64,000 nucleotides of DNA from Zygnema cylindricum (GCA_037447655.1 JBBHKE010003555.1:1-64000); one strand, 5' to 3'; shown: positions 40,368 through 54,214, numbered from the stretch's first letter. The notes: generated by a model from the letters alone, not told the origin. Translations and numbers: made by a program.

Positions 40368-43300
40368 ATGCCTCACTTTGAGGTTCCAGAGCTTGCAGAC
40401 AATCCTGATGGATGGGGTCCTACAACTGTTCCAGAGCAGTTTAAAGATATTCCATATGCTCCTTTTAACAAAGGAGACAGGGTTGGGAGAGCTTCGGATT
40501 GGACTGGTCAGGCATACAAGTTTTCACAAGGTAGGTTTAGGGTTTGATGTTCTACTGATTTGCTCTTATTTTTTACACAAAAGCTGTACCTTGAGTGAAT
40601 TTTTTGTTTTCGAAAAATGTTTTCACGCGTCTTATTTTATCAGGGAGTTTTAGCAATTATTTTATCGCTTTATTGATCATTATTAGTTATTGTTAATTAT
40701 AATGTCGCAAAATGGTTCTCACCAAGGTTCAGCTCTCAAAGGTCGATCATTTTATTTCCTGTTCTGTTAAAAAATAATTAAAAACGTTTTTTTCCCTGGC
40801 ACCACAGGACGTTTCGATAGGGAACGGGGAGGTTTAAACGCAGCATTCAGTTTTTTTCATAATGAAGAAGAGGTGAGTTTTCTCTTTACAGGAGGAATGG
40901 TTTTGAGTATATGGCTGCATTTAACACTGGAGGACAACAAGTACCTCTTCTTTTGAAGGTTTCTCCTTAACAGTTTTTTGAAAGGTTTTTGCTTAACACT
41001 GCTTTGAAATTGGATTTGCAGGACTCTTTTCACTTAGTGGACAGTAGGCCCCCTCCCAGGCCAAAATATGGAGTACGCCGATTTCAACAGGTGCCAGAAT
41101 TATTTTTTAAAAAGCCCCTCGTTTTTGGCATTTTCAAATCTTAATGCGGTTAAATTTGTTTTTCCTACCCTCCTCCCCCCGTTTTTGGCAAGTTTCAATA
41201 CAGACGCAAATAATTATGTTTAAAATTATCCTAGCAACAATCAATCTGGCAGAGGTCAACCAAGCCTTTATTTTTCTGCCGCCCCCACATATGTAGTCCG
41301 GGTTTTTTTTTTTTTTTTCGATCTGTACGGTTCTCAACTCTGAAATTTGGGCTTGTGAAATCGGTTTTCAGAGTTAGTAAGGAAAATTTTCTTTATCAAT
41401 TTGACGGTTCCCAACTTTCAATGTGACGCTTTTCAACTTTCAATTTCGGATTTACAGAATCGGTTTCAACAACGTCAACGTGAGGAAGCAAGAAGGGATG
41501 GCGGGAGAGATAGTGGAGCAGGAGCTGACAGAGAGAGGCAGCGCCGAGAAAGAATGCAGCAACAGAAAAGAGGTCAATGGAACGCATATTTTGACAACCG
41601 CAACACTCCTCGGGTCATCTATAATAGTTCGGTAAGCCTTAAGATGCTCCCCATATTTGCTAGAGTTAGTTACCCGAATTCGAGTGAGTGTTTTTTTGGC
41701 TCAAGAATCATAAATTAGTGTCTATAACACTATTGCATTAAGCAGCCCCTAATGAGCCACGCAGCAATATATAATTTAGTTTAGTGAATTCTAATAAAGT
41801 GTTAATGCTACTAATTTACTAACTCTAACAGTGATGGCCGGTGTACCAGTCACCTTTGTACAACTGATATGCCCTTCATAAAATTTTCATGTCTGGCCGG
41901 TAAGCACTTGTGAAAAAGTGTACATGGGATCAATCTTAGTAGAGGAGATTGACGACAATCTTGTCCTTTTTTCTTCCATGAACTATTCTGTAAGGAAAGA
42001 GCTGTTCACCTGGAGACCAGCTTAAGTGGTACAATCAATGTAATATGATTCTGAGGATACGAGCATTGTGTTGTTCATAATTGTCAAATGCATGCTAATT
42101 AGAAAAACATCTCTATTGCGAGGCATTCTGCAAATCCTGTGCTTTTGAACAGTTATTATATTATTTGAATTCTCAATTTTTTTAATCATTTTAAGTCCAA
42201 CATGGCATGTAATTTTTTTTACTTTAGTGTGTTGCTGCAACATAATTGTTGCTTTTTTGGTACTCCTAAGCTGTTAATATCACCTGAATCTATGACAAAC
42301 ATCGAAATGTTATCGGTTCACAAATGGATCGCCCTAAAAAACCCTAAAAACCCTAATAATATTGTCCTTTTGTTTGGATGCATAGGTGGACATCCGGCCA
42401 GAATGGGTGGTGCTGGAAGAGATCCCCATGACATCTTTTGGCAAGCTCAGTTTTGATGCAGGAGAGCCGGAGGACATGTAAGTTTTTTAAGGAAAATCTT
42501 TGTAGGGCTAAACTTTTGTCTCATGGCCCAAGTGACCATTTGATTTTTTGCTATGGGTGCGGGTCCTGAGCGCAGTTCAAATATGCGAGGGACCCTTCTC
42601 CTGTCCCTTGTCCATTGTTGTCCTTTTATTTACAGCTTTTATTTAAAAATAAAGCTTGCAGCTGTTCGTCTTGTCAATTCATATATGGGAGGGTTAACTT
42701 AAGAGTAGACATCTTAGTGTGTATTTGTTTCTCCAACGTGTGTGTTTTTGGAAATCATTTTAGAAATTGCCTATTGACAATCACAGAAAATGAATCTGCA
42801 TGTCATGTAAAGGACTCCCAGAACTAGCTGGATTTGTTAGTTGGCCTGAAGGTTTGGGAGGTATATTAAGTTAGACGAGAAAGTAAAATTTATGCGATGA
42901 AACTAAGCTCAGATAAATCAGAAAAGGTTGAGAATGGATTGCAATAGTGAGAAAGAGGGCTTATACAAGCTTTGACGTTGATAATATTTGTGGTGTATAA
43001 GTTATAACCTTATTGGTCCAACTCATTGAGAATGTATTTGTTGGTGTTGGCAGCACTACTTGTGGCGCCTTGGAATATTATGACAAAGCATACGACCGTA
43101 TTACTCCTAAGGTATACCCATTTTCACGCCTGTCAAGGAATTATTGTGATGTGTGCATGTTTCTAAGGTGTCTAAGTGTACCTGTTTCACTGTTCATATT
43201 TTTTTTTGTGCGTTTTTATGCCTGTGCTGCTGTCAACTGGTGATTTGAAAGACCTTATTTTTCCTTTTGGTGCAGATGGAGAAGCCTTTGGAAAGGTTTG

Positions 43301-46300
43301 AAAACCGACAGTTTCACAGAGTCACCACTAGCGACGATCCAGTTATCAGGTGAGTGCAGGTGGTCATTTTGAGGTGTATGCATCATGAACTATTTCGCCT
43401 TTGTTTACTTTGAGAGTCTGGTTCCAGGCTGACTTTTATAGGTTCGGACGTCAGGGTGACTGCTATGGTAAGCTCTTTATTTGTAGACACATGTCCAGAC
43501 ATGTAAAAAAATTCTTTTCTCAAAGATGTGTTGGAGACTTAAATTTTTCAAATTTTGTATCATCGCATATGGTGCAATCTGAGTAACTGATGTAGTGTGA
43601 CTGCTTCAGAGTAACCCGTGCCTGTTTTGTATTTTCCCTTTTCCTCTTTGTCTAAGTTTTATCTGGTTATCCAGGCTGTCACAGAAGTTTCTCTCGTTGC
43701 AGGCCTTTGACATACTAGTGACCACATAACAAGCCTTGATTGAGATATTCTGATAGAAATTTGAATGCGATGGCGAGGTGTTCTTTGTAAGCTCACTAGA
43801 TGTCCTTGTCTGATGCCCATTTATCAAATATTTGACAATGTTTGAAGGACGTGGGTGGCTGAAAATACAGGAGGTTGGCTAGTGAGGATGTGGGTACTGT
43901 ATTTGCGACAGAAACCATTTTGTCGACGCTCATGTGTGCACCTCGTTCCGTTTATTCTTGGGATATTGTGGTACAACGAGTGGGAAATAAACTGTTTTTT
44001 GATCAACGTGACGCCTCATTTGACCTTCTCACAGTGAATGAGACTGCGGTGCCACTGGAAGCAGTTCCTGAGGACAGCATCAATTCCGTTAGCTCACTCA
44101 GCCAGGAGGCTTCATTCATTAACCAAAACTTCTCACAACAGGTCTTGTCTAAGGTGAGGTTCAATTGTCTCACAACAAGTAATGGTCTGGTATATGGTGA
44201 GGCTTAAACTTCTCACAACAGGTCTTGTCTAAGGTGATGTTCCAGAGGAAACAGATATTATTGACCAGTTGTGACCAGCTCCATTTCTGTACATCAGTAC
44301 TGTTAGAACAATGAAAGGGCGCTGCTGATTTTTACCAATGTTGCACAGGAGGTTACGTTCGTCAAGAAACCTAACTAGTAAGCAAATATGTTGAACGGGC
44401 AAAATATTCAGAATACTCCCAGCTACCTTCCGCTTGTTATGTGATCGCAACAGATTTCCTTCTAGTGTTATTTCACAAGTCTTTTGTGAACAAAAGAGTT
44501 TACCGCCTGGGGATGTTGGGCTCTTCAGGATGGACCCAAATACCAATTCAAGGAACCCAATCCATTTGCGGCTGAAGGGGAAGAAGTGGCATCTGTCGCA
44601 TACCGATACCGCAAATGGAAGCTGGATGATGTGAGCACTACTGAAGTTTTGGATTGATTTTTTTTCAAATGATTTCTCTAGCTCTTTGTGTTTCCCTGCT
44701 GATCAGCCCTTATGCTTGTATTATCAGCAGATGTGTTCAATGGTACACTTTGTAGGCATTGAGGCAATTTTTGTTATGTTTTGTGTTGCATTCATTTGAC
44801 CGCCCTAATCACTTTTGGAATGTTCTCTGCTATACGAATTTAGGTGAGACGTCATAGTTGTTACAAGAAGAGCTAGCTGTGTCCTACTAGTATATGGACA
44901 GGTTTATACAATTAACCTTTTGCTGGGCATATAGTTGGTATTGTTTTTACGTGACATCATTTGGAGCAAATGTTTTCTCTCTGAACTTGTAAACGTATGA
45001 AAGAAGTTGATGGTCTTTGTATCTCTTTTTATTTATTTATTCTGAATTACTCTTGTAGGAAGGCTTTACATTATTTGGAGCAATTGTGTCCTGTCTGGGT
45101 TCTTAAACTCTTGAACTGGCGAAAGAAGTTCATGGTCTTTGTATATCTCTTTGTCTTTTTTTCTTCTTGTTGTAAGAGTTGACATAACAGATGAAAGAAG
45201 TTAATGGTCTTTGTATCTCTCTTTTTTTTTTTAAATAACGGGCCTCGTTTCTCTCTTTTTTTTGCAATTGTTCTTGAACAGGAAACCACTCTTGTAGCAA
45301 GGTGTGCTGTGGACTGTGTGATGGAGCTCCGTGGACAGGAGGTTTTTGCCACAGTCAATGCATTGAACGAGTTTGACCCAAAGCTCACAGGAATGGACTG
45401 GCGACAGAAGATCGAGAATCAGAAGGGAGCAGTAAGTGCTCTCTTTCTTTCTTTTTTTTGTCCTTTTTTCAGAAGTGAGTGCCCTTTTTTTGTGGTTTTT
45501 TTTTAGTGTTTTCTAGTTGGCATTGCTGTTTCTATTTGGATTGTTGTTGTTTAAGTTACAATACGAAACTACAGGGAACTTCTGGTGTAATTTTGTAACT
45601 TTTGGTGGTGGTTTTACTGTTTCAGGTATTGGCAACGGAACTGAAGAACAATGCGAACAAGTTGGCTAAGTGGACAGCACAAGCCATTATGGGTGGTGCG
45701 GAATTGGTGTGTATTGTGCATTCAATTTCCTCAATTCAGATTGATAATCTCTCTTGAAATTATGTATGCTGTTATTCTTTCCATCTCTTCTTAGTGCTTG
45801 GTTGAAACTGGATTTTTTATGTGTGGTTTGTCTTTTTCCAGTTGAGTAAATAGAGGCAAAAGACTAAATTGGAACATGGAAAATACAGCTTGCCTAACTT
45901 TTCATCATAATGTTTATTTTTTTACCGACAGGCGAGAGAAAGAAGTGTTGGGGGGGGGGGGGGGGGGGGGGGGGGGTAGAGGGCAAGAGGGTAGAGTGGG
46001 TGAGAGGGAGAGAGCGTTACACATTCTCGTCGGGGTGATTGTGTAGTGGGGTGAAAATCAGGTATTGCAGTAAGTGCATATGGTAGGTTACTGAATTACA
46101 AACGGCAATGGATTGATCTGGGCAGATGAAGCTCGGGTATGTGTCTCGTGCACACCCCAGGGATAGCTACAACCATGTTATACTGACAGTACAGGCTTAT
46201 AAGCCCAAGGAATTCGCGTCCCAGATCACCCTAGGGGTGAACAACATGTGGGGTATTCTAAAGGTGTGTACCAATTTATGGCTATCCAGTCTTTTGGATT

Positions 46301-47775
46301 GTATGCTTGTAACTAGGTTGGTGTGCTTAAGAAATTTGGTGTAGTCATTTACAGGCAAATTAAAGTCATCAGGTCTAAAGGGCTGCTGTTAGATGTGGTT
46401 TTTCTGCAGTTACTACACTTCCTATCGCTAGTAGAGTTTAAATACTCCAATTTGAGCGTGTTTTTATTAAACGTAAAATTATAAAAGTATTGTTAGTTAC
46501 AGTATTTAGGTTTGTGGTCCAATATGAGCCATGCGTCAAATCATATTTAGTGTATTTATTTGACAGAAGTGGGGATGCTAATAATTCACTAGCAATGGTT
46601 GGTGTACCTTCCGATGGCTTTCTGTTCCTTATGCTTCATCAGGCTTTTCTTTTTCTCCTTTTAGACTTGCGAGTCATTGTTCATGGGGATACATTGGTTT
46701 TTGTAAGAGAAATGAGCGTACCACATAAATAGCGGATAAATAACGTTGTCCTTTTTGGGGGAGGTGGATGCAGGCTGTGGTGGACGTGTGTATGAAGCTT
46801 GATGAAGGAAAGTATCTTCTTGTGAAGGATCCAAACAAGCCAATTGTTAGGTGAGTCTCCCATCTTAGCAATCTCACTTTCCATTTTTGCCCTAGGAACC
46901 TGTTCTCGTTCCATCCAATTTTTCGATGCATCGTCATTTTTTCACTTCATTTTATATTTGAAGCAATTGATGGTTTTCCTTCAAAGCTCAGGAGATACTT
47001 ATGCATTGACAAATCCCTCAAACTAGGTCGAAGTTTGGTGTAAATGAAGCTCAATCTAAGCTTTTGTCTTGAATCTTCCAAAGGAGCAATTTTGGAACAT
47101 TTCTCTTTCATAACGCTGTATACGGGGAGTATCTATGGCTGTCATCTTATTCGTTTGAAAAAGTTGTGCCAAATTAGGATCTCTTACACAAGCCGTGTCT
47201 CTCAACAGGTTATATGAGGTCCCAAGTGATGCATTTGAGAATGATTATGTGGAGGAACCACTTCCAGAGGTGTGTGAAAACTGACCAACTTCAGTCTCTG
47301 GCAGTCAGTTGCAAATTTCACGGGCCTTAAAGTTCAGAAGTCGATTGAATCAATGTTTTAATTGCAAAAGTTATGGAGATGTTATAATGTGGTTTTCCCG
47401 TACTGCACGAGCATTAAACCCTGAAATCCGTTTAGTACAGGTATAATTTGGGGTGACCAAATGTAGAATTTCTATGCGTTTTTGCACTTTGGAACTATGG
47501 ATTGAATTGGGCTGAATATTGTTGAGTAATTACGAATAATAATGTTAACAGCTTCATCCCTTCTTTTTTCAAGTCACAAACATGAATGTATTTAAATTCT
47601 GGGCAAATCTATTGTGGACTGGACGAGCGAATTCAATTAGCGTTTACTTATCAAATATTGTTGACTCTTTATTTGTGTTGACTTTTGGTTTATTATTCCC
47701 CAGGAGGAACAAGCTCCACCACCACCGGAGGGAGAGGAGAAGGCAGAAAATGCCGAGAAGGATTTAGAGATCTAG
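40368..47775 (+). CDS. eIF3d: Eukaryotic translation initiation factor 3 subunit D, intact
   Basis: Fifteen exons join in frame to 552 residues, close to the human and plant length: 40368-40530, 40808-40872, 41022-41090, 41458-41631, 42386-42477, 43054-43111, 43276-43349, 43871-44153, 44529-44630, 45282-45431, 45626-45706, 46126-46263, 46774-46850, 47209-47269, 47704-47775. Family landmarks: [18 protein letters not shown] at the start, [16 protein letters not shown], an Arg/Gln-rich stretch, [31 protein letters not shown], the cap-binding core beginning [20 protein letters not shown] with [56 protein letters not shown] and [16 protein letters not shown], then an acidic tail. eIF3d is an eIF3 subunit that helps bring mRNA to the 40S ribosome and can bind the cap directly. 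All introns are GT-AG. Telo-box-like motifs lie upstream. Confidence 0.97.
44126..44237 (+). repeat. About 40-bp tandem triplication across the exon 8 donor of eIF3d
   Basis: A perfect 32-bp direct repeat occurs at 44126-44157 and 44206-44237, 80 bp apart, each with the CTAAG|GTGA donor context. A more diverged third unit lies between (TCTCACAACA at 44168). Exon 8 ends at 44153. Confidence 0.9.
44955..45225 (+). repeat. Tandem repeats in eIF3d intron 9
   Basis: The core GAAAGAAGTTNATGGTCTTT occurs at 44999, 45121 and 45193. The upstream context (ATTTGGAGCAA) is also repeated before the first two, giving a unit of about 122 bp plus a shorter third copy. Confidence 0.8.
45950..45976 (+). repeat. 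G27 homopolymer in eIF3d intron 11
   Basis: Twenty-seven consecutive G on the sense strand, followed by a GA-rich stretch. The true length is uncertain, as for any homopolymer of this size. Confidence 0.95.
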
Positions 47776-48111
47776 ACCTAACATTTCACCAAGAATTTTA
47801 CTTAAAAGAATATTTACAGCCCTGGGAGGAAAAAAGAGTAAAAGAGTAAAGGAGGAGGAAGTCGAGGGACTTGAAAAGGGAACCCTAGGGGAAACTCGAG
47901 CTTTGAAAGTGAACTTTTAGGAATGTATCTGACCAGTGTTGACTCTACAATTCAGGAATGAAAGCTTTTTTTTTTTTTTTTTTTTTTTTTATCATTGAAG
48001 GGCATGGCTCACTGGTATCTACGGAAAAGCTTTCAGAGATTTTTTTTCTTGTTTTTCGTTTTGCAATATAGAATATCCTCGACTTTAGGTCAGCCACTCA
48101 TGTTGAGAGAA

Positions 48112-48117
48112 AATAAA
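48112..48117 (+). terminator. Possible poly(A) signal of eIF3d
   Basis: AATAAA lies 337 bp after the eIF3d stop codon, after a T25 run (47966-47990). Plant signals are degenerate, so this is only a plausible candidate. Confidence 0.4.
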
Positions 48118-49509
48118 CTGTTGTGGAAAAAGTTATGGAAGTAGTGTAGTTATATATTTTACCCACGATTTGTACACTAGTTGTACACGATTTTGCCTAA
48201 ACAACCAAGAGTATTTTGAATCTTACGCGTGATTTTTTTTCGGATTTGGATCTCGAGGTTTATAATCTTGGTTTTGAAGAACCTCAGAAAAAACGAAAAA
48301 AAAAAAAAAAAAACTAAAAGTTACTTTGTATGAATGATCGTGACAACATTACAAAATGTTATTAGAGTTAAAAACACTGCATTGGTGCCCCCAGATTCTA
48401 CCCGTGAAGTAATAAGCATTTTTTTGTAAAACTAGATGCTTTCACGGTTCTAAAACAGCGGCGTTAATCGGAAGTGGATTAGAATCAACAACTAATTTTT
48501 CTGCGCCGTGCTAATAATTAGATGGTGCCGTGCTCAGTGCATGCATCCATTTTGTTAATAGGGCAATCTTAAGGTTGTCGAAGCAAACCATGGAAGTACC
48601 CTGTGAAGTTGTGCGAGTATCACTGTTTTATCTGCCTTAGAAACTTGACTTTTAAATGCACAGATCTTATTAAATGCTGATATTCACACCTTTCGATTGA
48701 CGGGCTTGAAATGAAAATTGGACGTGTGCACTGGAAAAAATGGTTTGGACGTCGAAAAGAAACCATCGTTATTAATAATGGTACACAGTATACCCAGGAG
48801 GACTGTGACGGCCAATTTGGAAGTATGAGAGCATTCATGCCGAAAACATCTTAAAGCGCCTGAAAAACCACAGGCTGTGTATAAAGCTTGAGGAAGGATT
48901 CCTATCCTATCGGTTGTTCAACGAATAATCGGCAATAAGCCAAAAACGATATAGATCCTTGATGAGCTTCTGTATTCCAATGTGTACGGAAAAGTAGGAA
49001 GTATTGTACCCAATGATCAGTGACGTATTTGCCTGGCTGGATGCATGTACAGTTTGGTCACTTATCTGTGGTGTATTGTTTTTGTTTTCTTGCGGAGGTT
49101 TGTTGTTGATAAATCTCGATAAGTCCATCGATGCAAAAATCGGAAATCGGGCAAGTCAAGAAATATTGATTATCAATTATCAAAAAATTGCTCTCGATGA
49201 TAATCTCTAGAAAAATAATAATAATAATAATGAATAAATCAATTAAAAAAAAAACGTTTTTTTTTTTTAATGATGATGATGACGATTTCCAATTGAGTTC
49301 CCGTCGATGAATTTTAGTAATTGAATTTGGTAAATGACAACAAAAACGGTGGAAGTCATTGTTCCCTACTACACTATCCAAATGAATTATATCGTAAATG
49401 CTGAAATGTATGATATTAATTTGACGCTGGGAGATAACTGACTTTATAAAGAATGCCCGTCTCAGAATTGGTCGTCGAGTTTCAAGTATAAAGCGCGGAC
49501 CATTTACCA
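48118..49509. other. Intergenic, no gene seen
   Basis: No recognisable coding region or RNA gene. Short (ATA)n/(GAT)n patches occur near 49210-49290. Confidence 0.4.
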
Positions 49510-50470
49510 TTACAAACTTCTTGACAAATTCCTATGACGAATTCTTCCAACAGGCCTGAAAACAAAAACTAAGATATGTCGTGCTTCTCGATCCAAGTGA
49601 AATGGATTAAGAGGATCATGCACCTCAACTGATGGAGGGATGTCTTCCGATGCTCGATGGGGTAACAAACCCAAAGCTTCAATCATCGCTTCAAAAAATA
49701 AGAAAAAGAGGTGGATGGCCAAAGGTAGCGAGCATTGCGAATAACAAAGGTGGACAATTCATTGCAGTCTAACCATGAAGCTTAGCCACCGACTCCCAAT
49801 GCCTCTTGAAGACGTGTTCCCACCATGCCTTAGTCTCACGAACGCCATTTGCTCCACACATTGGTGGCAACACTAATACCAAAGGTGAAAACATGAATAG
49901 TACGTGCAAAGCAATGTCGTTGTTGATATTGCCAACCAACAAGGGCAAAGAAACTTGAACAACTATCGAACAACTCTTTAGACTGGTTTCAACCACGATG
50001 GAGGATGCGAGTATATAGTCTTCGACGAGGGTAACCCAAGTGGCAACACCCAAGAACATTAAAGTATCTAACGGATCGCCACTCACTCGGGGAGACGGTA
50101 GTCAACGTAGGGGAATTAGAGTAGGTTGTCCATTATATTTGTTGTTGTTATACTTGCTTGGGCCTTTTCGACATGCTTTCAAATGTCTTGTCAAACCCAC
50201 ATCCCCAACAATTAGCTTCCTAGAGCCAAGGCAAGGCACCCATGTATGGACTTGTAGTTTTTCTTTGGAACCATCGCGAGCTCTGAATCGGAAGGGCTCC
50301 AAGTGGAAGTGAGGGGATGTGGAAGTATTGTAGTTTGTTTTGAAAGATCCGAGGTTGTAGCAAATTGATCACCATGCGGAGACGGGGGTCATGACGGTGG
50401 TCGTTATGAACGAGAGATACAAGGAGAACACTCAAATCTCCCAAAATGAGAGGAGTTATTAGGGGCATTA
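49510..50470 (-). pseudogene. Possible 5' part of a LINE-like element (zinc-finger region)
   Basis: Minus-strand frames show a single finger-like block, WVPCLGSRKL...GLTRHLKAC, followed by a region with SGDPLDTLMFLGVATW and later LVLPPMCGAN. Such C2H2-like fingers precede the reverse transcriptase in some plant non-LTR elements. The link to the two RT-containing copies (6352-7435 and 35890-37670) is inferred from general layout; no overlapping sequence proves it. Frame changes are present, so it is not a working gene. Confidence 0.35.
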
Positions 50471-51540
50471 TGGAAAGGAGAAGGTTTTATGTAGGAAGGT
50501 GGGGGTAGAGTAGGGTTTTTATGGGTTGTTGGTGGTGCGCCGATTTTCATACTAGTGCTTCCGTTTGTACTTATATCCCTGCGTGAGTTTTTTTTTCGGT
50601 TTTTGTTTGTCTTTATTTGTGCGTGTGCATCCGCAGTGCCGACGGGCTATCGGTTTGAAAGGAATACATATTGAGTGAGAGCCATGGTAGAACAGGTTTT
50701 CAGAGGAGGGTCAATGGTCTCATCTGAGGTGCCCAAATGAAGCCATGTGAGATTAGAAGATAGTGATGGAGCGTTTGACACGTGGCGCTTTTAAGCGGCC
50801 ATGAAGTGTATTATTTCTAGGGCAAGGAGTGTGCGGGCTTCCAACTCTCACTCTCGAGGGTTGCGATGATCTTGGATACGGAAACCTTGTCCTTATGGTC
50901 GTAGTTTTCCGAAAAGAGGTAAGTGCTTTCCCTCCTCTTCTATTTTCCAAAACCCTTATTGTGCCTCGTGCCACAAGAACCCTTGTTACGGACTCGCGCC
51001 AATTTTTTAGTACCAAGACTTATACCACTACTGGGTTTTTTTTCTTAGCAGTCCTAAGTTTGGAGTGTCCTGAGTTTGGGTTTCAAGGCCATAGATGTTT
51101 ATGTCCCCCTTGAATATTAATAGAAACTTGTATCAATACCATGCAATTAAACCGGAAATGGCGTTGAAACCCTAAAATCTCCCGCTTTCCAGGTTACAAA
51201 TATTTTAAAAGGGCTGGAAAATCAGCGTTACAACATCCTTCGTACGTAATAAATAAATAAATAAAAAACGCCAATCCGTTAAAAGTTTAAAAGTACCAAT
51301 CCGTGCTGCCCTGGTACACCTGGCTAGTTAAACCCTATTTCCGCCCCATGCTCTAATAAAATTCCGGTGGCCGCTTCAACAAAATATATGAAAAGAAAAT
51401 TAAATGGTGGAGCCTAATTTGCGGATCCAATTAGTGCACAAGGACAAAAAAAGATGTGAAGCATAGTTGTTCAAATCGTGCGATTTTTTCCTTTTTTCCG
51501 ATTAAAACGTATAGTTCGTGACTTTTGAATAAATCGGAAA
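50471..51540. other. Intergenic, no gene seen
   Basis: No recognisable coding region, RNA gene or transposon end. Confidence 0.4.
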
Positions 51541-51547
51541 AAAACGC

Positions 51548-51835
51548 GATGTACTTTCTGTCCGGTAAACTGAACGGCTAATTCACGGGAACTGTACGTT
51601 ATTTTACGATAGCTGTACGGTTTTGTACAGTAAATGTACGAATTTTGACGAAAAGATACGTTGCACTTCGTAGTACTTTCTGTCCGGTAAACTGAACAGA
51701 AATTTTACGTAAATGTACGAAATTGTACCAAAAATGTACGGAATATTACGAAAAGATACGGAAAATGTACGAAAATGGTACGAACTGCGGTATATGTGAA
51801 ATTTATTTTTGTTTACATGTACGGAAAAGTACGGG
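51548..51835. repeat. Degenerate TGTACG-A-rich repeats
   Basis: The 20-mer GTACTTTCTGTCCGGTAAAC occurs twice (about 51552 and 51672). Between and after the copies, words of the type TGTACGAAA or TGTACGGAA recur every 10-20 bases. Confidence 0.75.
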
Positions 51836-54207
51836 CGAAAATTCATTAACGATTTTTACGATTTTTTCAAAAGGTTCAATGCGTTTGTTACGTATAATTC
51901 GTCGCCATTAAATCGTTCGCACTAAACGCCGCGAACAACTATGATGTGAAGGTTTCAAAAAAATGTAAAATACTCCATTAGAAATACTCTCTTTTGGCTT
52001 TTAGTACGCGTAAGACCAGCGATAAGTAGGCACTGTCGTCCTAGGCCGACGTGGCGACATGGGTCCACGTGGCGAGACGTGACATGTTTACTATGCATGG
52101 GCTGTAAGTAAAAGTCCAGCTCGGCCGTTAATTTTTCGGCGGCCGGCAGAATTGTCTGGTACTTCTGCACAGAAGGTTCCAATAATCGTACGGCGCCATT
52201 CGGTATTTAATATTTACTATTTAGTATGTTTCGCTGTCGAATTTTTGGCAAACGTTTTGGGAATGACGTAAGCGCTGGCGAAACTAGAACGGCGGACGCC
52301 AGTTCCATGTTCGTTTCCTTTTACCTTATTTGGATTTTCTGTTCGCTGTTTCCATGTTGTTTGGATTTGGAGCCGGGAAAAAGCCGTACATGACCGGGCG
52401 AGAAAATGCCAAAATGGGCAGACGTCACAGAAGGCGTCAAATTGTACGAGAATCTTGTTTTTTGAAACGTGGCAAGGCGCTGTCGGTTGAGGACATTGTT
52501 CCATTAACAAAAGGACAAATAACGATTGAACGAAAACATGCGACAATTTTTTTACGCCTTAGAAAAGACGACACGTGGCCATTTTAAAGTATCTTCGACC
52601 TTTGGAGAATATCGTCGACGACATCTCCGAGATACTCTAAAATTATTGAAAATCGGTAAGGACTCGGGACAAAAACGTTCGTCAAAGGTGAATAAAACAA
52701 AAGATTTTTTCGTCGTTAATGAAGAAAAAAGTCCATGGAAGAATCTCTTACTGGCTAAGTGCCTCCTACTCTGTCACATACCAGCTGTCATTTCCAGACA
52801 GTCTCTATTTACAGTGACCGTACGATACGCTACTCTGGAATTGCGGCGCTGTTGACAAGTATTGACGCGCGAAATGTCGGTTCGAGTCACTGGATTTTAC
52901 AGCTGTACGGAAATTGCTGTAGTTTGTTAAACAGCTAAAGTACAGACGATAATCGTACGGTTTGCGCCTCATGGACCACTTGTAACTTTGTAATTGTCAA
53001 ACTTTGGCATCTTGCTTCCAAGTGTCAGGTAGAAAATATAATTTACGGATATTCGATATTGACGAATTCTATGTACAGGTACGATGTTGACGAATTTGGC
53101 CCAATGGTACGGTTCGCTGAAAGAAAAACCAAGAGGTACATGGCAGAGAATTTGTCGTCGGTATGTTTCCAGTAACTATTTACCAATAGATCGAACGTTT
53201 CCGTATTTTACCATGTATAGTACGCACCAAATATGTAGAATACGTGTAGTGCGCAAAGACTCGTAGGGAGACGACGCCTATTTTGGTATTTTACACCCTT
53301 GCGTGCGTATAATACGAATAATATAATGCGTAGAAGGTAAACCTGTTTAGTGTTTACTTTTGGCAAACCAGAAGAAAATAGGTAGCAATTATTACTGGTC
53401 AGAAGTAACAAATAAATAGTACCACACTACCGACAAAATCGTTACAACGAACAGTGGAATGTCCGCACGTGTCTGGAGTCAAGGCGGTCAACATCTGTTT
53501 CCAGCGAGGAAAGGACGCTTCAATGCAAATCCTCAAATCCGTACTGTACCAGGGTTTCAGACCGTACTCTGCCTCATAAAAAGTCATTAATTGTGACTCA
53601 AAAAACGACAATTAAAATTGAACGGCTCTAAGAGCGTTGAAATCCATATGTACGGCGGCTGACGTGGAGGTCACAGCCGCTTGAAAAATCAGCAGCCTGT
53701 CCCCACGATCTTTGTCGTTACATGCCAGCGTGCTATCGGTTGTCGTACTGACTAATTTTGGCTTTATTCCGGAAAAACTACTCTCTTCTGCGTTTTCACT
53801 GGTCCAGAAGGTTTGAACTTTTAGATCGTCGATTTTCACGTCGGTAAATCTGTCAGACCGTTCTTCAAAAAGAGCTGTCAGTGAATATCATCGACGGTCG
53901 TAAATGGTCCTCAGATCGCGGTCAACAAATCAAATCTCAGATTTCGTTTACCACATTTTTTTTGTCCGTCCAATCAAATGTTCTTTTGCTTCTTTTTTCT
54001 CTGTCTCTGAGACCAAATCCTATTCCAAGATATTCTTCCACGTGCTCTTCTCTTGGTAAAAATATTGATGCTATACATTCGCAATCAAAAAGTTGAGAAT
54101 TCTACGACAAATTAATTCAATTTTTTGATGTTTAAGATATGCGACACAATTTTGTATCCCATACAACAACATCATAACAAACTTGCTAACGACAAAAAAA
54201 AAGTTGT
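51836..54207. other. Intergenic, no gene seen
   Basis: No recognisable gene. GTACGG and GTACGA words continue to be common. A cluster of ACGT-core words (GACGTGG, CCACGTGG) lies at 52048-52072. Confidence 0.4.
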
Positions 54208-54214
54208 GTATTTA

